Positions 11,060 through 23,099 of a stretch of DNA of 64,000 nucleotides are shown one piece after another; the first letter of the stretch is position 1, and each line of letters begins with the position of its first letter. The DNA is taken from positions 1-64,000 of the forward strand of contig JAHLKD010000097.1 in assembly GCA_025526935.1 (NCBI GenBank), written 5' to 3'. The notes under the pieces are model-generated. The model saw nothing but the letters and a program-made list of their open reading frames with translations. It made no database searches and was not told the DNA's origin. Origin of the DNA: Cladochytrium replicatum. Lineage: Eukaryota; Chytridiomycota; Chytridiomycetes; Cladochytriales; Cladochytriaceae. A program made the position numbers and the translations under genes.

Positions 11060-12215
11060 AAATCTTCGTTGATCGGCTGCTTTCATTGCTACTTTCATAC
11101 TCGCCTGCCGCTACAACTACTATGACATCGTAAAGAATGAGTTTCACAAATATCCCGAAAAACTCCCGAGCATCAGGTAACTAACTGCGGCAGTCAAAGA
11201 GATCGAGGGCGAGCGTATGGAGTCGCGAACGTGACTCTCGGGCTCTTGCTGCGTTGCTCATATTGGGCACAGCGTTGAGGATGCGGCCGGGAATCGTGGA
11301 GAGGGGAGGGCTTTGGATGGGGTTAAAGATACTCCGGTGACGATGGGAACCTGGACGATTCATTTTGGTCTTGATAATGGGATGTGGGCTAGCCACGAAG
11401 GGATCTGTGAAGCCATTCGTGATCTTAATCTCGATGTCGTTGGTAGTTCTGAGCACGCCTTTCTCGTGACTTTATTCATCTGGTTGTATGCAAGGTCGCC
11501 TTGAGTCGGACACGCATCGCATCACCATGGGCAACCACGACTTGACCCAGTACCCCTCCGAAACCTTGCATATGTACACCGACTTGTCCCACGCACACCT
11601 TGGACTGTGGGCTCCTCTCCCGTTTCCCGATCCTAAACTCGACGCACCATCTCCTCCCCTTTCGCGTCAGCGATTTTGCGTGCCCCATCCAAGCGACCCT
11701 CGATGTCCATGGTACGCCTGTCGACGTTGTCGTAACGCACAACGGGCAGGAACCGGACTGGGAGGACCGCAGGCTGCAGACAACGACACTCGCGGACATA
11801 CTTGCTGGGAACGAGGGACTGCCATCGGTGTTTCTGGGCTATGTGATCTCGCATCCTGGAGTGGAGAAAGAGTTGTACAGAATGATTGTGGATAAAGCGA
11901 ATATGAGGGATACGGATACGGATACGAATGAAGAGGATAGGTGAGCCTCGATTAATTTTTTGATGGTTGTTCTCTGACCAAAACTTCCTCAGGTGTTGCC
12001 AGGGTCTAAAGCGGAGTGGGTTTACCAGCGTCTCGAGAGGTCATTTGACAGATTCTGAGATCCAAGCGGGAAAGTACATAGTAGCGAAGAGAATCCAACG
12101 TCAGATACGTGATTGAACGATCCGGCAAGTATGAACGTCGCGTGGGAAGGAGTGGACATACCCAGAATGCTTCAGGGGTTAAGGAGTGAGGGGTTATGAA
12201 TCATGCGAGTCGATA
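11060..12215 (+). pseudogene. CWH43: CWH43 (GPI lipid remodelling) relic with the middle deleted
   Basis: Cwh43 exchanges diacylglycerol for ceramide in GPI anchors in the ER/Golgi. Its C-terminal half is an exonuclease/phosphatase-like domain, which is what survives here: GTWTIHFGLDNGMW, LNLDVVG, then after a short intron LESDTHRITMGNHDLTQY, LLSRFPILNSTHHLLP, ATLDVHGTPVDVVVTHNGQE and DWEDRRLQTTTLADI. Further on, GHLTDSEIQAGKY and a C-terminal GYES remnant follow. The frame shifts at about 11588 and stops occur after 11940. At 11110-11160 the frame reads YYDIVKNEFHKYPEKLPSI, similar to the N-terminal IVKN..YPDEW region of Cwh43, so several hundred residues of membrane domain appear deleted between. 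The C-terminal identity is firm; the N-terminal match is tentative. Confidence 0.7.
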
Positions 12216-13109
12216 GAGGTATTAGTGGATTGATTAAAGCAATAGAATATAAGGCGGCTCATCTTTCACAGCCGATTGTTACAACGATTGTGCTTGAATA
12301 AATACCCACGATGTAAAATACCCTCTTGTCCCACCTAGTTTCTCTTACCCGGAAATCGTTCAAGATTGATTATCATTGAGGAATGGCAATATCCTGCAAA
12401 AAATGTGTCCAGCCAAACGAGTATGAAATGTGCATTGGCCAGGAGATTGGCTCATGCGACATCGACTTTTTCATTGCCGAATGTCGACCAATCAATGTTT
12501 TGCAGGCTGAAAACAATCACTATATCCAACTCCACTTGTGAAGCTACTTTCACATGGTACAGCTCCATTTTCTTTTTCTAAGCAAATTGGCGTATTGAAG
12601 TTCATGTTTTTGGGTTTGGTAACCGAAATGAATACTCATAATCCGCGTTCGTGGATAAGTGACAGAGAATCCCGACCCAAAATGGTCGCCCTAAAACCAG
12701 ATCGAGTCCAAACAGTTCTTGTGGTTTCTCCGCAGACACTCGTGTGGCAGATTTATCGACATAAACTATGCAAGGATGGTCCAAGAAAAAACCTATGCAA
12801 TGATTTATGATCGGTTAAAGAACTGCCCGAGGATACAGGTGGATGAATGATTTTATTTGAACTACTAGTAACCAACAAAATTTAGAGCAAGACTGGGTCT
12901 CTCAGTTGTGCCGCCAGCTGAAGAGAATCATCATGTAAATCGATAGAAATAGAAGTGAATGATAAAGCTCATACAAAGTTTCAAACCAATGGATAGATGC
13001 TCAAATACACGCGCTGCCCAACCAAAAGACCATTCAAGAGAAAATTTCAATCTTCGAGCCAAAACAAATCATTTCAGTGTTGGATAGGTGCTCTTCCAAA
13101 AGACAGTAT
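12216..13109. other. Intergenic region with one small cysteine-containing frame
   Basis: No gene is recognised. A 52-codon plus-strand frame (12383-12541) starts MAISCKKCVQPNEYEMCIG, with a CxxC pair and further cysteines. It has no known family and may be chance. Confidence 0.3.
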
Positions 13110-13881
13110 TCAAGGCTCATATGTGTAGACCTGTGCGCGCCAGGTTCCTCCGCAATATTCGTACTCATCTCCCGAGCAACTCGTCGCGCATTCGGATTCC
13201 GGAGCCGTTCCAAGGTTGTTGTGGAATGTATTGTCGCACCAGCATTCATTTCCATATTGAACAGCAGCCAGGGGATAGCCTCGATTGTTGCACGCATTAA
13301 TGCAGGCGGCGGCAGTCATCGGGCTGTTGTTGAACGTATACGCCGAAAGCAATCGAGGGGAGCTTTGGTCCTTGTAGCACCCAACGTAATGCCAGTTTGT
13401 AGGCAGTCCCGTCTTTTTGATTGCGTAGTGACCGTAAGTCAGCAGATAGTTGTTTCCGCCGCAAGCGTCGCCGGGAGATTGAGGACACGGATACGTCGTG
13501 CACAAGCTGTCGTCAACCTTAGTTGGGCTGCCGAGTAAGTTGCTGCCACCGGTACAGAGATACCCGTAGGAGAGTCCGGCATATCGTAGATCGCGAGCAT
13601 GGACGTCAGAGAGACAAAAGTTGGGTGTCATCGCAACTGAAGAGGGATTTGCGAACTCGTTGAGAATGTTCGGGGAAGTGTTTGGGGCATAGCAGCCTTT
13701 GTACCTCCAACCACTTTCCAAACCCGATTGCTTGATTGTGGCCTAGAAGTTATTTCAATCAAAAGCGATGGTCAAATTTCATCAAATCCAGATAGATATA
13801 TAAACTTACAGCTGCGACTCCCAAAGAGAAGGGAGTTATAGCAGAGAGCAGAATGAACTGGATGGTCGATGGGAAAATCAT
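13110..13881 (-). CDS. Secreted protein with two WSC domains
   Basis: Exon 1 (13881-13810) encodes a signal peptide (MIFPSTIQFILLSAITPFSL). After an intron with donor GTAAGT, exon 2 (13742-13110) gives a 234-residue precursor. Two WSC domains follow in order. The first starts GWRYKGCYAPNTSPNIL and includes CLSDVHARDLRYAGLSYGYLC and DACGGNNY. The second starts NWHYVGCYKD and includes AAACINACNNRGYPLAAVQY, ECWCDNTF, CATSCSGDEYEYCGG and ends VYTYEP. The paired cysteines of each domain are present. WSC domains bind carbohydrate in cell-wall sensors and wall enzymes. No transmembrane helix follows, so this is a secreted or wall-bound lectin-like protein rather than a sensor. Decayed relatives lie at 19800-20060 and 29500-29930. 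Confidence 0.88.
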
Positions 13882-14166
13882 AGCGATGGATGGTTTTTTC
13901 AAACTTGAACAATTCCAAAGTGGTTAAATCGTAGACGATCTGCGAAGAAGCTTCTGTGGTTGGAGATAGGAAACCAGCTCTCCTTTTATCCAGCCCAGAA
14001 ACGGAGCCACCGGCGAACGCATCCACTTAGAGCTGCATTATGGCGTTTATGGCTGAACAGTCAAGGTGAGAAGTGCCAAATATTTATCATATTATCAATT
14101 AAGTTCCACACATGTTTTCGTTCGTTTAATATTTTCGAAAGAGAGCTCACCAAAAACGGGAAAGCA

Positions 14167-14415
14167 TTATTCTTCAACAAGCATGGAATGCCAAGCAGGA
14201 ATATTATTTCCATGCTCATCCAGAAACCCAAACCCTACAACATTGGACAAAACATGTGACTGAAGGGCTCGAAAAGCAGTTTTGAAGTCCTTAGTCTTGC
14301 ATGCTATCACCTCGCTGTCGCTTTCTATCGCAGCAAGATCAGATGCACGGACAGCTGCAACACTAAAGAAAGCAGTCCGAGTGAAACGTCTCCAGAAATC
14401 CATGGTAAAGATCAT
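14167..14415 (-). CDS. Hypothetical protein or lost 3' exon next to the F-box gene
   Basis: This 82-codon minus-strand frame begins MIFTMDFWRRFTRTAFFSVA and contains SHVLSNVVGFGFLDEHGN. It lies 26 bp beyond the stop of the F-box gene on the same strand, so it may be a separate small gene or a former extra exon. I recognise no family and saw no splice pair that joins it to the upstream gene in frame. Confidence 0.3.
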   Translation of the reverse strand: MIFTMDFWRRFTRTAFFSVAAVRASDLAAIESDSEVIACKTKDFKTAFRALQSHVLSNVVGFGFLDEHGNNIPAWHSMLVEE

Positions 14416-14441
14416 AGTGAGCCTACATCATTCCAAAGACG

Positions 14442-15171
14442 TTAGACATCTTCGGCTTTCAATTTCTTCAAATCATCGCACCATGCAAAACTAGTTGCGC
14501 TGTATAACCCAAGTGGGAAGAGCGTGTCGACGTGGGGTACGTGATCAGACGGGGGAGTTTGATCGTCCGCGCCAGCCAAGTCGACGTACAGTCTACCCAT
14601 AGCTTCAGGATCTTCGCGGCAGAATTCGTCCAAAAATCGCGTGAGTGCTCCAAGTTCGACTGATGGGCTGTCAGGCAATGTCCCTATTGATGGATCATCG
14701 ATGGGAGTGTAAGCCAAGGCTAGCTGATTCCTGAGGATATTAGCCAAAATGAAGACACAATAAGTGTTAAGTTTCATAACAACGGCCGATATTCTATTCA
14801 TACCAAAGAAAACGAGGAATAGCGGATCCCCAAGCATATTCCAGAAAGTACCGATCCGAACCATTTATGGGGATCGTCTTCGACAGCCTGGTTGTTATGT
14901 AAGCTGCAAGATGGTCGTACAGAAATGTTCGGGGAAGCCTGAGCCTAAGAGCATTCGCTGCTTGGATTGATGAGGAGCGACCTCCTTGGGATTGTTGACT
15001 AGCTTCAATCGGGCTGTGATGACTGGTGAGCCATGCACGTCGCACGTATGGCGATGCAATGAGAGTGTGAAAGATGCGAGAAGTTGCGCTGAGAGCGAGG
15101 ACATCGAAATGGGAGGAGAGGTGAAGAACACATTTTGAGAGCAGTTCTTGAGGGAGAGATATCAGATTCAT
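14442..15171 (-). CDS. F-box protein
   Basis: Two exons (15171-14804 and 14730-14442; donor GTATGA, acceptor CTCAG) give 218 residues. The N terminus is an F-box: MNLISLPQELLSKCVLHLSS, then FDVLALSATSRIFHTLIASP and a YVRRAWL helix. This fold binds Skp1 in SCF ubiquitin ligases. The remaining 150 residues contain AFLEYAW-like and VELGALTRFLDEFCREDP stretches and end LKKLKAEDV. They show no WD40 or LRR repeats, so the substrate is unknown. The protein is short for the class. Confidence 0.72.
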
Positions 15172-15962
15172 TTTATCCTGGGTGGCGGAGTTTGGACATG
15201 TGAGAGTGGTTGCACAAAAGCCAATGGAGTTCAATTTTTTGTTCGAAGAGTGATACCAAAAACTTGAAACTTCAAATTTAAACAAGCATCAGCAACTGGT
15301 TGGAACTTTGTGGATATTATTTGTTATTTTATTTAATGCCCCACGAGAAAACTCGAAAAAACCATCTTGGAAAGAAACTCAGCTGCGATTTATGAGTTGA
15401 AGTGAAAAGTAAGATCAGATGTTACGGTTGAAGTTTCCCCAACGGCTAACCTGGAAGTTAGTTTCAGGCACCAAAACAGGTTTCCTACGAACTTCAAATT
15501 AATTGATGCTCAAAGATGAACTCGCACAGGACTCGAATTTTGGTTTCTTATTTTTAGATCCTCCAAATTCGTGCAGTGCATTCAAAGTTTGTAAGTGTAA
15601 ACCTGAGCAAGCAGGGACATGCCACATTACTCGCACTCGTTTCCCGAAAGAATGGACCAAGCATGCTCGCACATAATGGGCTTACTATCGCTCTCGCTGA
15701 TGCAGCTCCTGTGACAGAGACTAATGCGAATTCAAATCCACTGTTATATTTATTGAGTTGATTAATATATAACAACCGACTCAATAATTTCACTGGATAC
15801 AATACTTCTAAATATATTGGTAGGTACAGTGAATATGCTCTACATACCTGGATACATACTTATCGCCAGTGTTATCCGTTAATAAAGCAAGCGTGTGAAT
15901 TGCTGAAATAAACTGAAACAAACTGAAGCCACACCTGTCGAATAGCAAGCCACGCGCATTGG
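15172..15962. other. Intergenic region, divergent promoters
   Basis: About 0.8 kb between the divergent F-box and TFIIIC genes. AT-rich stretches occur near 15300 and 15770. No coding or RNA gene was recognised. Confidence 0.4.
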
Positions 15963-18900
15963 ATGATCGAGCCGTTGAAAGTTTCCGGCTTTGCTGAACA
16001 CCCGCAGGCACTGAAATGGTCGGACGACAACCAGATCGCGGTCGTAACGTCGCAAGTGATCCACATCGTAGTAAGCTGGAACTTCGGCAGTATAACGCAT
16101 TCTCAGTATTCAAAACAGACTCCATCGCTCCGGGGTTGGAAGACAAGTCTGAAGGCATCGAAGGATCTAATCCACAGGACGATCTTTTTCTCACCATCTC
16201 AAGATAAGAGACAGGTCAATTTGATCTACTCCGATCACGTCTTTGGTATGTCTCCCGTTCAATTATGTTGATGCAGCGAAATGCCGTTTGGTGATTCTTC
16301 AGCATAACAACCAGTTGTTTTGTACAGATATGGACGATTTCAGACCAGGTCGTTTTGAGAAGGAAGGCTTTCGCAGCGCAGCGTGGTCACACACCGGCAC
16401 ATCGTCGAACGAAGGGTATGTTCCTGATCCTTTTTACTTGCCACTTCGTGACTATTGTTTCTTCTTAGCTTCATTTCCATTTGAAACGCTCACTCATAAT
16501 ACCGCTTGCTGACCGTTAGATGCCTTCTTGCTGTACTGCAGTACAACCATGTCATAACGATCTACGGGCCAACAGGAAATCCTTACGACGGCGATTGGAA
16601 GCCGGTAGGCCGTTCTCCATATCGTTCGTACCACTGCCTCCTAACCATGAGCTTTCATTCCCAGATACAAGATCTCACTGACTTGATCTACCGCCGCAAT
16701 TTTGATTACATTCAAGAATTACCACCACTCTTTGCACTCGACAGGCTCGAAGCAGTTTGTGCGTCTTCTGTTGATACACCAGCAGTGAATTGATGTGATC
16801 AATTTTGGACAAATAGCTTTGGAGTGGTCTCATGTGCTTCGATTTGAACACTTCGGAGTCTCTTTAATTGCTGCTGCGATGAAAGATGGCTCTTTAGCGC
16901 TATTTTGGTAAGCACATGCGACAAAAATATTAGGCAGGACTTTCAACTCTTCAAAATTGTTATAGTCATGCTCAGACAGCGTACCTAATTGATCAGATTG
17001 AGTTGAATCCACCTGGAAAGATCGTTGCTCTGGCTTTTTCGAAATGGTCGCTACGGCGTGGAGTGTTTGGTAACTTGAAAGAATGCATTGAGTGGCAGCG
17101 TTTTACTTGAGACATCTCGCAGTTGCATACATGTTAACAGGCACATTGGATGGCCAAGCCTGCTGCTGGGAGGTTAATTTTGTCTATTCAACCGATGAAG
17201 CAGACACAAAGGTGCAAATTCAACTTCTGAAGACACTTGCTAACGCAGACGGGCGAGAAGTCACAATGGCGCATTTCTACTGTGAAAATGTAAGCTGAGA
17301 GATTTGTACTATCATCCAAGCTAAACTGATAACATTGAACAGGAAGAGGGAGCTGCACCTGCAGATATCCCTAAGCTAGCATTCACCAAGGGCAGTCGAT
17401 TATATGTGTGGTTCCCGGTCTCCCATGCCGGTGAAGGTTCCGAACAAATTCACCCCGATCCATTTTGTGTGAACCTACCTTTGAGTATGCCAGCGACAGG
17501 TAGTGGGAAAAGCATGCGGACACAATTGATCTGTTGACTTTGTTTACGCAGGTATGCTTTGGAACTCTGACGGCTCAAGGATCCATCTCTACACGATGGA
17601 TGGTAAAGTTTGGGCGATCAGCGCTCAGCGCGGTAGTCCCACTCCTCCATCTTTTGTCGACGACCACACGGGGACGCTATCTCGCCACATATTTAGTGTC
17701 ACAAACATGGATGACCTGGCGGACCACGACGATGGTGATGGTGGAAAGGAAAGCGGATCCAAAGAGGTTGCTGAGGTCACGAGAACCGACCTTAGACAAG
17801 GTGCAAGGATATCTTTCCACGGAGCTGGGGCATCATTTAGTGGCCTAGCACACTGCATCTTGACGCGGTAAGAGGAAGCAAACAACGTGATGTCAAGAGG
17901 AAATGATTCTTTCAATGATAAGTATCACTTGGCCATTAAACAACGAATATCGGACATTCCGGAATGAGTATTCTTTGGTGATTTTCATCGACGCTTTGCA
18001 ATTGGAGGACATAGGGATGGATTTCGTCTCAGATCTATCAAACAAACTAGATTTCCGTCTTCGAAGAATTTTGGCCGATTCAAATGCTTGTTTGTAGTCA
18101 TATGTTCCAAAGGATGAGCTGATCATTCAGGGATCGAACTAGTGATCGTACGGAATCCTATTTGCATGATCTGGGACTTGTTGGAGTCGCGATGGGACAT
18201 TCTAGCCCATTTGCTCCAAAAGGTGCAAGAGCTATGCGTACCATTTGGACGTTTGTTGGATGCATCTACCCATCAAACAAATGTGCATGAGTAAGTCAAA
18301 CTACATTCTTGGTCGTTGAGCTTACCAATGTTTACTGACAGGGAATTGTCGCTTTTGGGATACCGGAGAACGATCGAATATACTCAAGCTAACACAATGA
18401 GATTTGCATACATGCTTTCCAATGTGGCCAAGGTGTGTCACCTGGACAGTCATTTTCAATTCTCTCTGTATTGATCATGATTAAAAAGGGTGTGATGCCG
18501 AGTATTGACAATCAAAGCCCTTTAAACAATCTCGTCCATTCGTACGAAAGGTCACTTGCTGAGTTCCATTTATCATGGATGATTCAGCTTTTCGAACATT
18601 TTGCAACATTGTATTCCTTGAACTCAAGTTAGTACATTTTAGTTGTCTTCGGCTAAATTACCGTGGCTAGATTTGCTCTCAACTTTAGCATCGGATGTCT
18701 ACGTACTCAATGCGTTGTGCGAAAGAGCACTCCTAAGTGAACGTGTTGCTGAATTTGCCCCAAGGCTGTTAGCGCTGTACATTACGACACGAAGTCAGTC
18801 AGTGCCGGAAGCAGTTCAAGCAGTGTGTGACTTGCAAATCGAGCTCATTGGAAAAGTGATGCTTGAGCCCTCTACTCCTGTTCAGCCAACACAGTCTTGC

Positions 18901-19353
18901 CCAGCATGCAACACAGATAAGTACATTTTTCCTTGATTTTGCCCAAAGCTGAACCATCCTGTTTTTGGCAAATCCACCACTGACCGCCGTCTCTTTAAAC
19001 AAGATCAAGTGTTCACATGGGCATATGTGGGGTGAGCTTTTGGTGAGGTCTCTGTCCATCGTTCATCGCTCTAATTCCCTGTTATGTATGTTGCATTAGA
19101 TCGGTGTTGTGTTACCCTTGTAGTGGCCGCAACACCCATGACGCGGACCTGTGCTGGCTGTCATAGGAAATCCCTTAGCGTCGACCAGATTGTGGAAACA
19201 GATCTCATGTCCGGCATGGTAGCATTTCCATCGTCACGACAAGAAGGCGAAAGTCCACATCCTGTGCTGACTTCATTGCTACAAGCATCGCGGACGTGCC
19301 TGTTCTGCTCGTGCAGATTATTTGAACGAGCCAGGAGCTTGATGGTTGACTAG
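15963..19353 (+). CDS. TFIIIC subunit related to human GTF3C4 (RNA polymerase III transcription)
   Basis: TFIIIC recognises tRNA-gene promoters and recruits TFIIIB. The protein starts MIEPLKVSGFAEHPQALKWS, the entry to a WD40-type propeller (TFIIIC delta N-terminal domain). Later exons carry blade-like strands such as CLLAVLQYNHVITIYGP, VIALAFSKW and MLTGTLDGQACCWEV. The C terminus is the TFIIIC zinc-finger domain: CPACNTD, then CSHGHMW, a basic CxVT strand, TRTCAGCHRKSL and a final CLFCSCRLFERARSL before the stop at 19351. The spacing C..C..C.GH.W..C matches the family. More than ten short introns are needed; those inside the zinc finger are clear (18917 to about 19000, and 19031 to about 19100). 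Exact exons upstream are approximate. The assignment rests mainly on the zinc finger and the propeller architecture. Confidence 0.78.
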
Positions 19354-19799
19354 TTTAGCCAATCATTTTATGTTTTGCGAATGTTTCATGTTTCCTTACC
19401 ACAGGCTAACCCTGGTTCTTATTTTGAAAACATAGTTCTAAGAAAGCCATCTTCATACTTCATCAAAGAACTCCTTGCTGAACATTTTCTCACATTATAC
19501 ACAATTGTTTCAAGCAAACTGATGAATTTACCGGACAAATGGAGAAAGAAGGAGCCTTTGTTTGTTAAATATGTTTCATTTGGGTGGGGGGTGAAAAGAG
19601 TCAAGACTGAGGGATTGCTTTGTGGGAAGTTGTTGTACCAGCTGAATATAGAATAGGAATGTTTTCCTCATGTAACAAGGATACTATCTCAGTACTTACA
19701 ATGAATGGCGATGCAAGGATAAACCTGTGAAATTGTAGACGGACTACCATTCTAACAAGGGAAAACACAAAAAGCTCCAGGTACATAAAGGTCATTCAC
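19354..19799. other. Region downstream of TFIIIC with one doubtful frame
   Basis: A 93-codon plus-strand frame (19375-19656) includes SYFIKELLAEHFLTLYTIVS but starts from TTG or an internal ATG. It has no recognised motif. It may be 3' UTR or a relic. Confidence 0.3.
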
Positions 19800-20060
19800 G
19801 ACTAGTAGGAGTTCACCTGATTACGCCAGGTTCCTCCACAATACTCATACTCGTTTCCCAACAACTAATCGAGCATTCAAACTCTGGTGTGGTATCGAAA
19901 CTACTATGTAATGTCACAATAGCATTCACTACCGTATTGAAAAGTGGCACCGGGAAAGCCTCAAGCATTGCATGCGTTAATGCATGTAGTCGCAGTCATC
20001 TCACCCCTGAGGAAAATGAATGCACTGAAAGTGTTGAATATTGTGGTGAATCAGCGTAGC
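19800..20060 (-). pseudogene. WSC-domain fragment (decayed copy of the 13110-13881 gene)
   Basis: The minus strand keeps pieces of the second WSC domain in order: CINACNA, then FPGATFQYGSECYC, TPEFECSISCW and EPGVIR. Stops and frameshifts lie between them. At the nucleotide level it follows 13125-13330. No start, signal peptide or first domain is present. Confidence 0.75.
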
Positions 20061-20765
20061 AGGAGTAGGGAATACTCTATTTGAACGTGACTGAGTCGAG
20101 TCGATCCTTGAGACTTTTTTATCTATAGTGCCCCAGTGAGACCTAGAGTTCATGTTCTACTAACACAATGAATACAAGATAGCAGTCAATGACACAGATT
20201 GCATGCCTAACCAGGGTCAGCCCTGAAGAATCCCCTTTCCACAGAAGTCCCATTGCATGAAACCCCAAGGTAGCCTGCCACCAACTATAAAAGGAAATTC
20301 CAACCCACCAGCCCCACCCTCAGACTCCCACTTAACCATTTCCCACTATGCACTGTTCTGGGTCGTCAGCTCCACAACTGCCTTTACGGACTCTGATAGC
20401 CACCCGCCCCCTTCCACAAACTCGTTGGTGTGTCAGCTCCTCCCAGCCACCAGCTTCCGCCTCTTGATTCCCATATAACCTGCAAACCACACCATCTTTG
20501 CATCAAACCATTCTTTTGCTTCAACAGGACATTCACCTCCTGAAGAATTGTTGATTGCATGATACTCTTTGGTCCTGTGTTGTCTTCGCACCGGGCCATT
20601 TTTCTGCTGCTCCTTCCTGTTCTGTTAGCACCTGTTGTGTGATGTTTGCTGTGACTGTACAGGCCAAGCTGGCTGGAACAAAACCCTGCATAATGGTTAT
20701 GAAGTATTCTCCACCACCACTGGGCTACATGATTCATGTGAACAGACAGTGGCTTGGGTGGAAGT
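20060..20765. other. Region left of the retroelement end
   Basis: No gene is recognised. The stretch is C-rich on the plus strand and probably includes the 3' untranslated tail of the retroelement, whose end I could not fix. Confidence 0.3.
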
Positions 20766-20986
20766 TTAGGGCTGTATGTTGAGGATTTTTTGAATGTTGA
20801 GCAGAAGCTGGGGGTCCAGCACATGTTTAATCACTTCATAGACTCCAGATTGAGGATCTGCATCAATTTCAGCCTTTACTAGCTCTCTGCGGGGATATTT
20901 TTGTGCATCTCTCCCAATCCAACTCCAATAAGACTTTGCCCCTGTGCAGCAGAAGACATGATCGATGTCCTCTATCCCCTCACTAC
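20766..20986 (-). pseudogene. Non-LTR retrotransposon, C-terminal end (left of the hAT insertion)
   Basis: The minus strand reads EGIEDIDHVFCCTGAKSYW, then IGRDAQKYPRRELV, and ends at a stop at 20766-20768. It is the C-terminal zinc-knuckle region of a fungal RNase H-bearing retroelement protein. The first half of the knuckle (KCALCS) lies beyond the hAT element, at 27121 and beyond. Removing the hAT and one target duplication makes the two pieces read in one frame. Confidence 0.75.
20979..20986. repeat. Target-site duplication, left copy (CTCACTAC)
   Basis: These eight bases directly precede the TAAGG terminus and are repeated exactly at 27113-27120. Eight base pairs is the duplication size made by hAT transposases. 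Confidence 0.95.
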
Positions 20987-21001
20987 TAAGGTTCGGCGGG
21001 T
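20987..21001. repeat. hAT terminal inverted repeat, left
   Basis: The sequence is TAAGGTTCGGCGGGT. It pairs with the reverse complement of 27098-27112 and is identical to the end of copy 1 at 1474-1488. Confidence 0.92.
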
Positions 21002-21299
21002 CCGGGTCGGGTCCGGGTTTCAGTGGTGACCCGCACCAAACCCTTTGGGTCGGGGTGTGTTTGCCTGGGGACCCGCCGGGTCACTGATGGGTACAAAGGG
21101 AATACCCAGACCCGAAGTGGTTGAAACCTGTACCCGACCCTGACCCGCCCGGTTTTTGCTGCCCAGGAGAGGATTGATTGAATTTTGAGTTAGACCACGG
21201 ATATTTACATGAACACTTTGTGTCTGTGTGGACAGTGTGTATTTTAGAAACACTATCGTAAAAAGAAACAAAACTCCAATCACAAGTTGATAGGTGGAA

Positions 21300-22960
21300 C
21301 AGCCCAAATCAGCTTCTGTATCTGGTTCATATCGTCAGAGTCCCATCCACCACTGGTACGTCCTTCGCCAACCCAGTCCTTATGAACCGATCAATGTCGT
21401 CAATTGAAAGCATGAAATCCTTGGCTAAACCTGTCTTCCAAGGTTTCCAATCCACCTCAGGGAGCGTTATGGACGAAAGATGCCCAATGTATGCCGTCCA
21501 GAACCTTAGCCACTCAGAAGGATAAGCATCCACTAATGCCCTGAACATGCGATGGATAGTGGCAGACGTACTTAGCGAATTATTGTGCCGTATCCAGTTT
21601 CCGAGCAAAATGTGCACCCTAAGAAGAGTAAGGCTGCTCCGAGCACTGCTACTTGAAGTTGATATTCGGCTTGAGCGGTCGTCTGATTCAACAAATATGG
21701 GCCGTAAGAACTCATTTCGGGAGAGGACTTCGTAGTTTACGTTGACGTACTTGATTGATGGTGGAAGAGACGGCAATTTAAGGTCATGAATACCCTCATT
21801 GATCTTATGCATCTGGAAGCAGATGACCTGGATGACCTCTTTCACCCTAAGGATAGCTGTATGACGGTGCTGCTGCAGGCTAAGAAATGCAAGGGAACCG
21901 GTTGGAGAACTGGTTTGTTGTACCTTCGGAATTCTACCAATCCCCTTGATAGCCGACGAGATGCTTTTTGGGCCGCCTGTTGATGTTGGCGCCACAGTGC
22001 TCCAGCTTCTGAATGGCCACCCTGTTGTTTCAGAGCAGCAAGCTCTCCCTCCAGGGCGGTCACACGTGATTTCCATTGTGAAATCTCCTGGGAAGTTGCC
22101 TGCTTCTCCCTTTCCATTGCAGCGGTGATCTCCCTGAATCTTGCTAGCTCTTCGTGCTCGCCGTGCTGAATCAATGCACCCGCCCTGCCCAATTCATCAA
22201 TGAGAGCCTTCTCTCGCACTTCTGCTGCGATGCGGGTCCTTCTCTCGTTCATTGCAGTCTCTTCAAGATCTTTTGTCATGTTCAACAGTCGTTCTGACTG
22301 TTTGAGGACCTGTTTTGTCCTTTCACGGTCCTCATCTGCTCGTTTGATGGTCGCTTGGAACTCGTCAACCTTTGCAGTGACGGGCATTCCTCTGTAAATG
22401 CCGTACTTGTGTCCCTGCCGCCTGTAAAAGTCCAGAAATGTTGTTTCCTTCTGAAAGGAAGAGCTTTTCAAGCACTCCATACGATAGGCGTTTGCTGCTG
22501 TTATGAACTCCGTTCGTCCACTGCATTCATCGTGAATTTCGTTCAGGGCTTGACGAACTAGCTTGCTGTCAGAGTTAAGTCGGTCGATCAACCCTTGAAG
22601 AACAAATCTTGGGCCGCATTCATCACGATTTGTTTGACAGTTGCTGATGAAATCCTCCGAGTCGTAGCTGTGGCCGCTTGCTTTGAATTTTCGATACCAA
22701 AGTCGTATGTCTGAAGCAGGACAGAGTCCGTCGATGAGCAAATAGTCAGCATCCCCTTTAGTACCACGTCGCGCCGGTTTCTTTGAAGGAGCTGTCGATT
22801 TGACATCTGTCGATTTGACATCAAGGCCAACTTCTGCTTCTTCCACTTCAGAACCGGATCCCAGAGATGTTTCAGGTGCAGTCACAGGTTCTGCACTTGA
22901 TTCTCTTTCAGATGATGGTCTGGATTGTTTTAACGCTCGCTTCTTTGTAGTTCGAGGCAT
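21300..22960 (-). pseudogene. hAT-linked coiled-coil gene, copy 2 (two single-base lesions)
   Basis: The start MPRTTKKRALKQSRPSSERE opens a basic and acidic disordered region with a duplicated VKSTDVKST motif. A folded stretch follows (DADYLLIDGLCPASDIRLWY, DRLNSDSKLVRQALNEI), then about 130 residues of coiled coil and a C-terminal domain. The frame holds from 22960 to about 21990, where one base is missing relative to copy 1. A second base is missing near 21357, which removes the C terminus. Without these lesions the product would be near 590 residues. No catalytic motif is recognised. The gene ends 313 bp from the element's left terminus, as in copy 1, so it travels with the element. Roles in DNA binding, in transposase partnering, or as a captured host gene are all possible; none is shown. 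Confidence 0.72.
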
Positions 22961-23099
22961 GGTGTTTGTACTGTTTGTCGTGGGAAGATACTGGCCCGGT
23001 GTTCTTAGCCGGAATGTTACAGGAATGTATGCTATAATACTTCCCTGACACTATAGTTTTCTACCTGATCTGAAAATAATAATAAGCTAGGGAAGAAAC

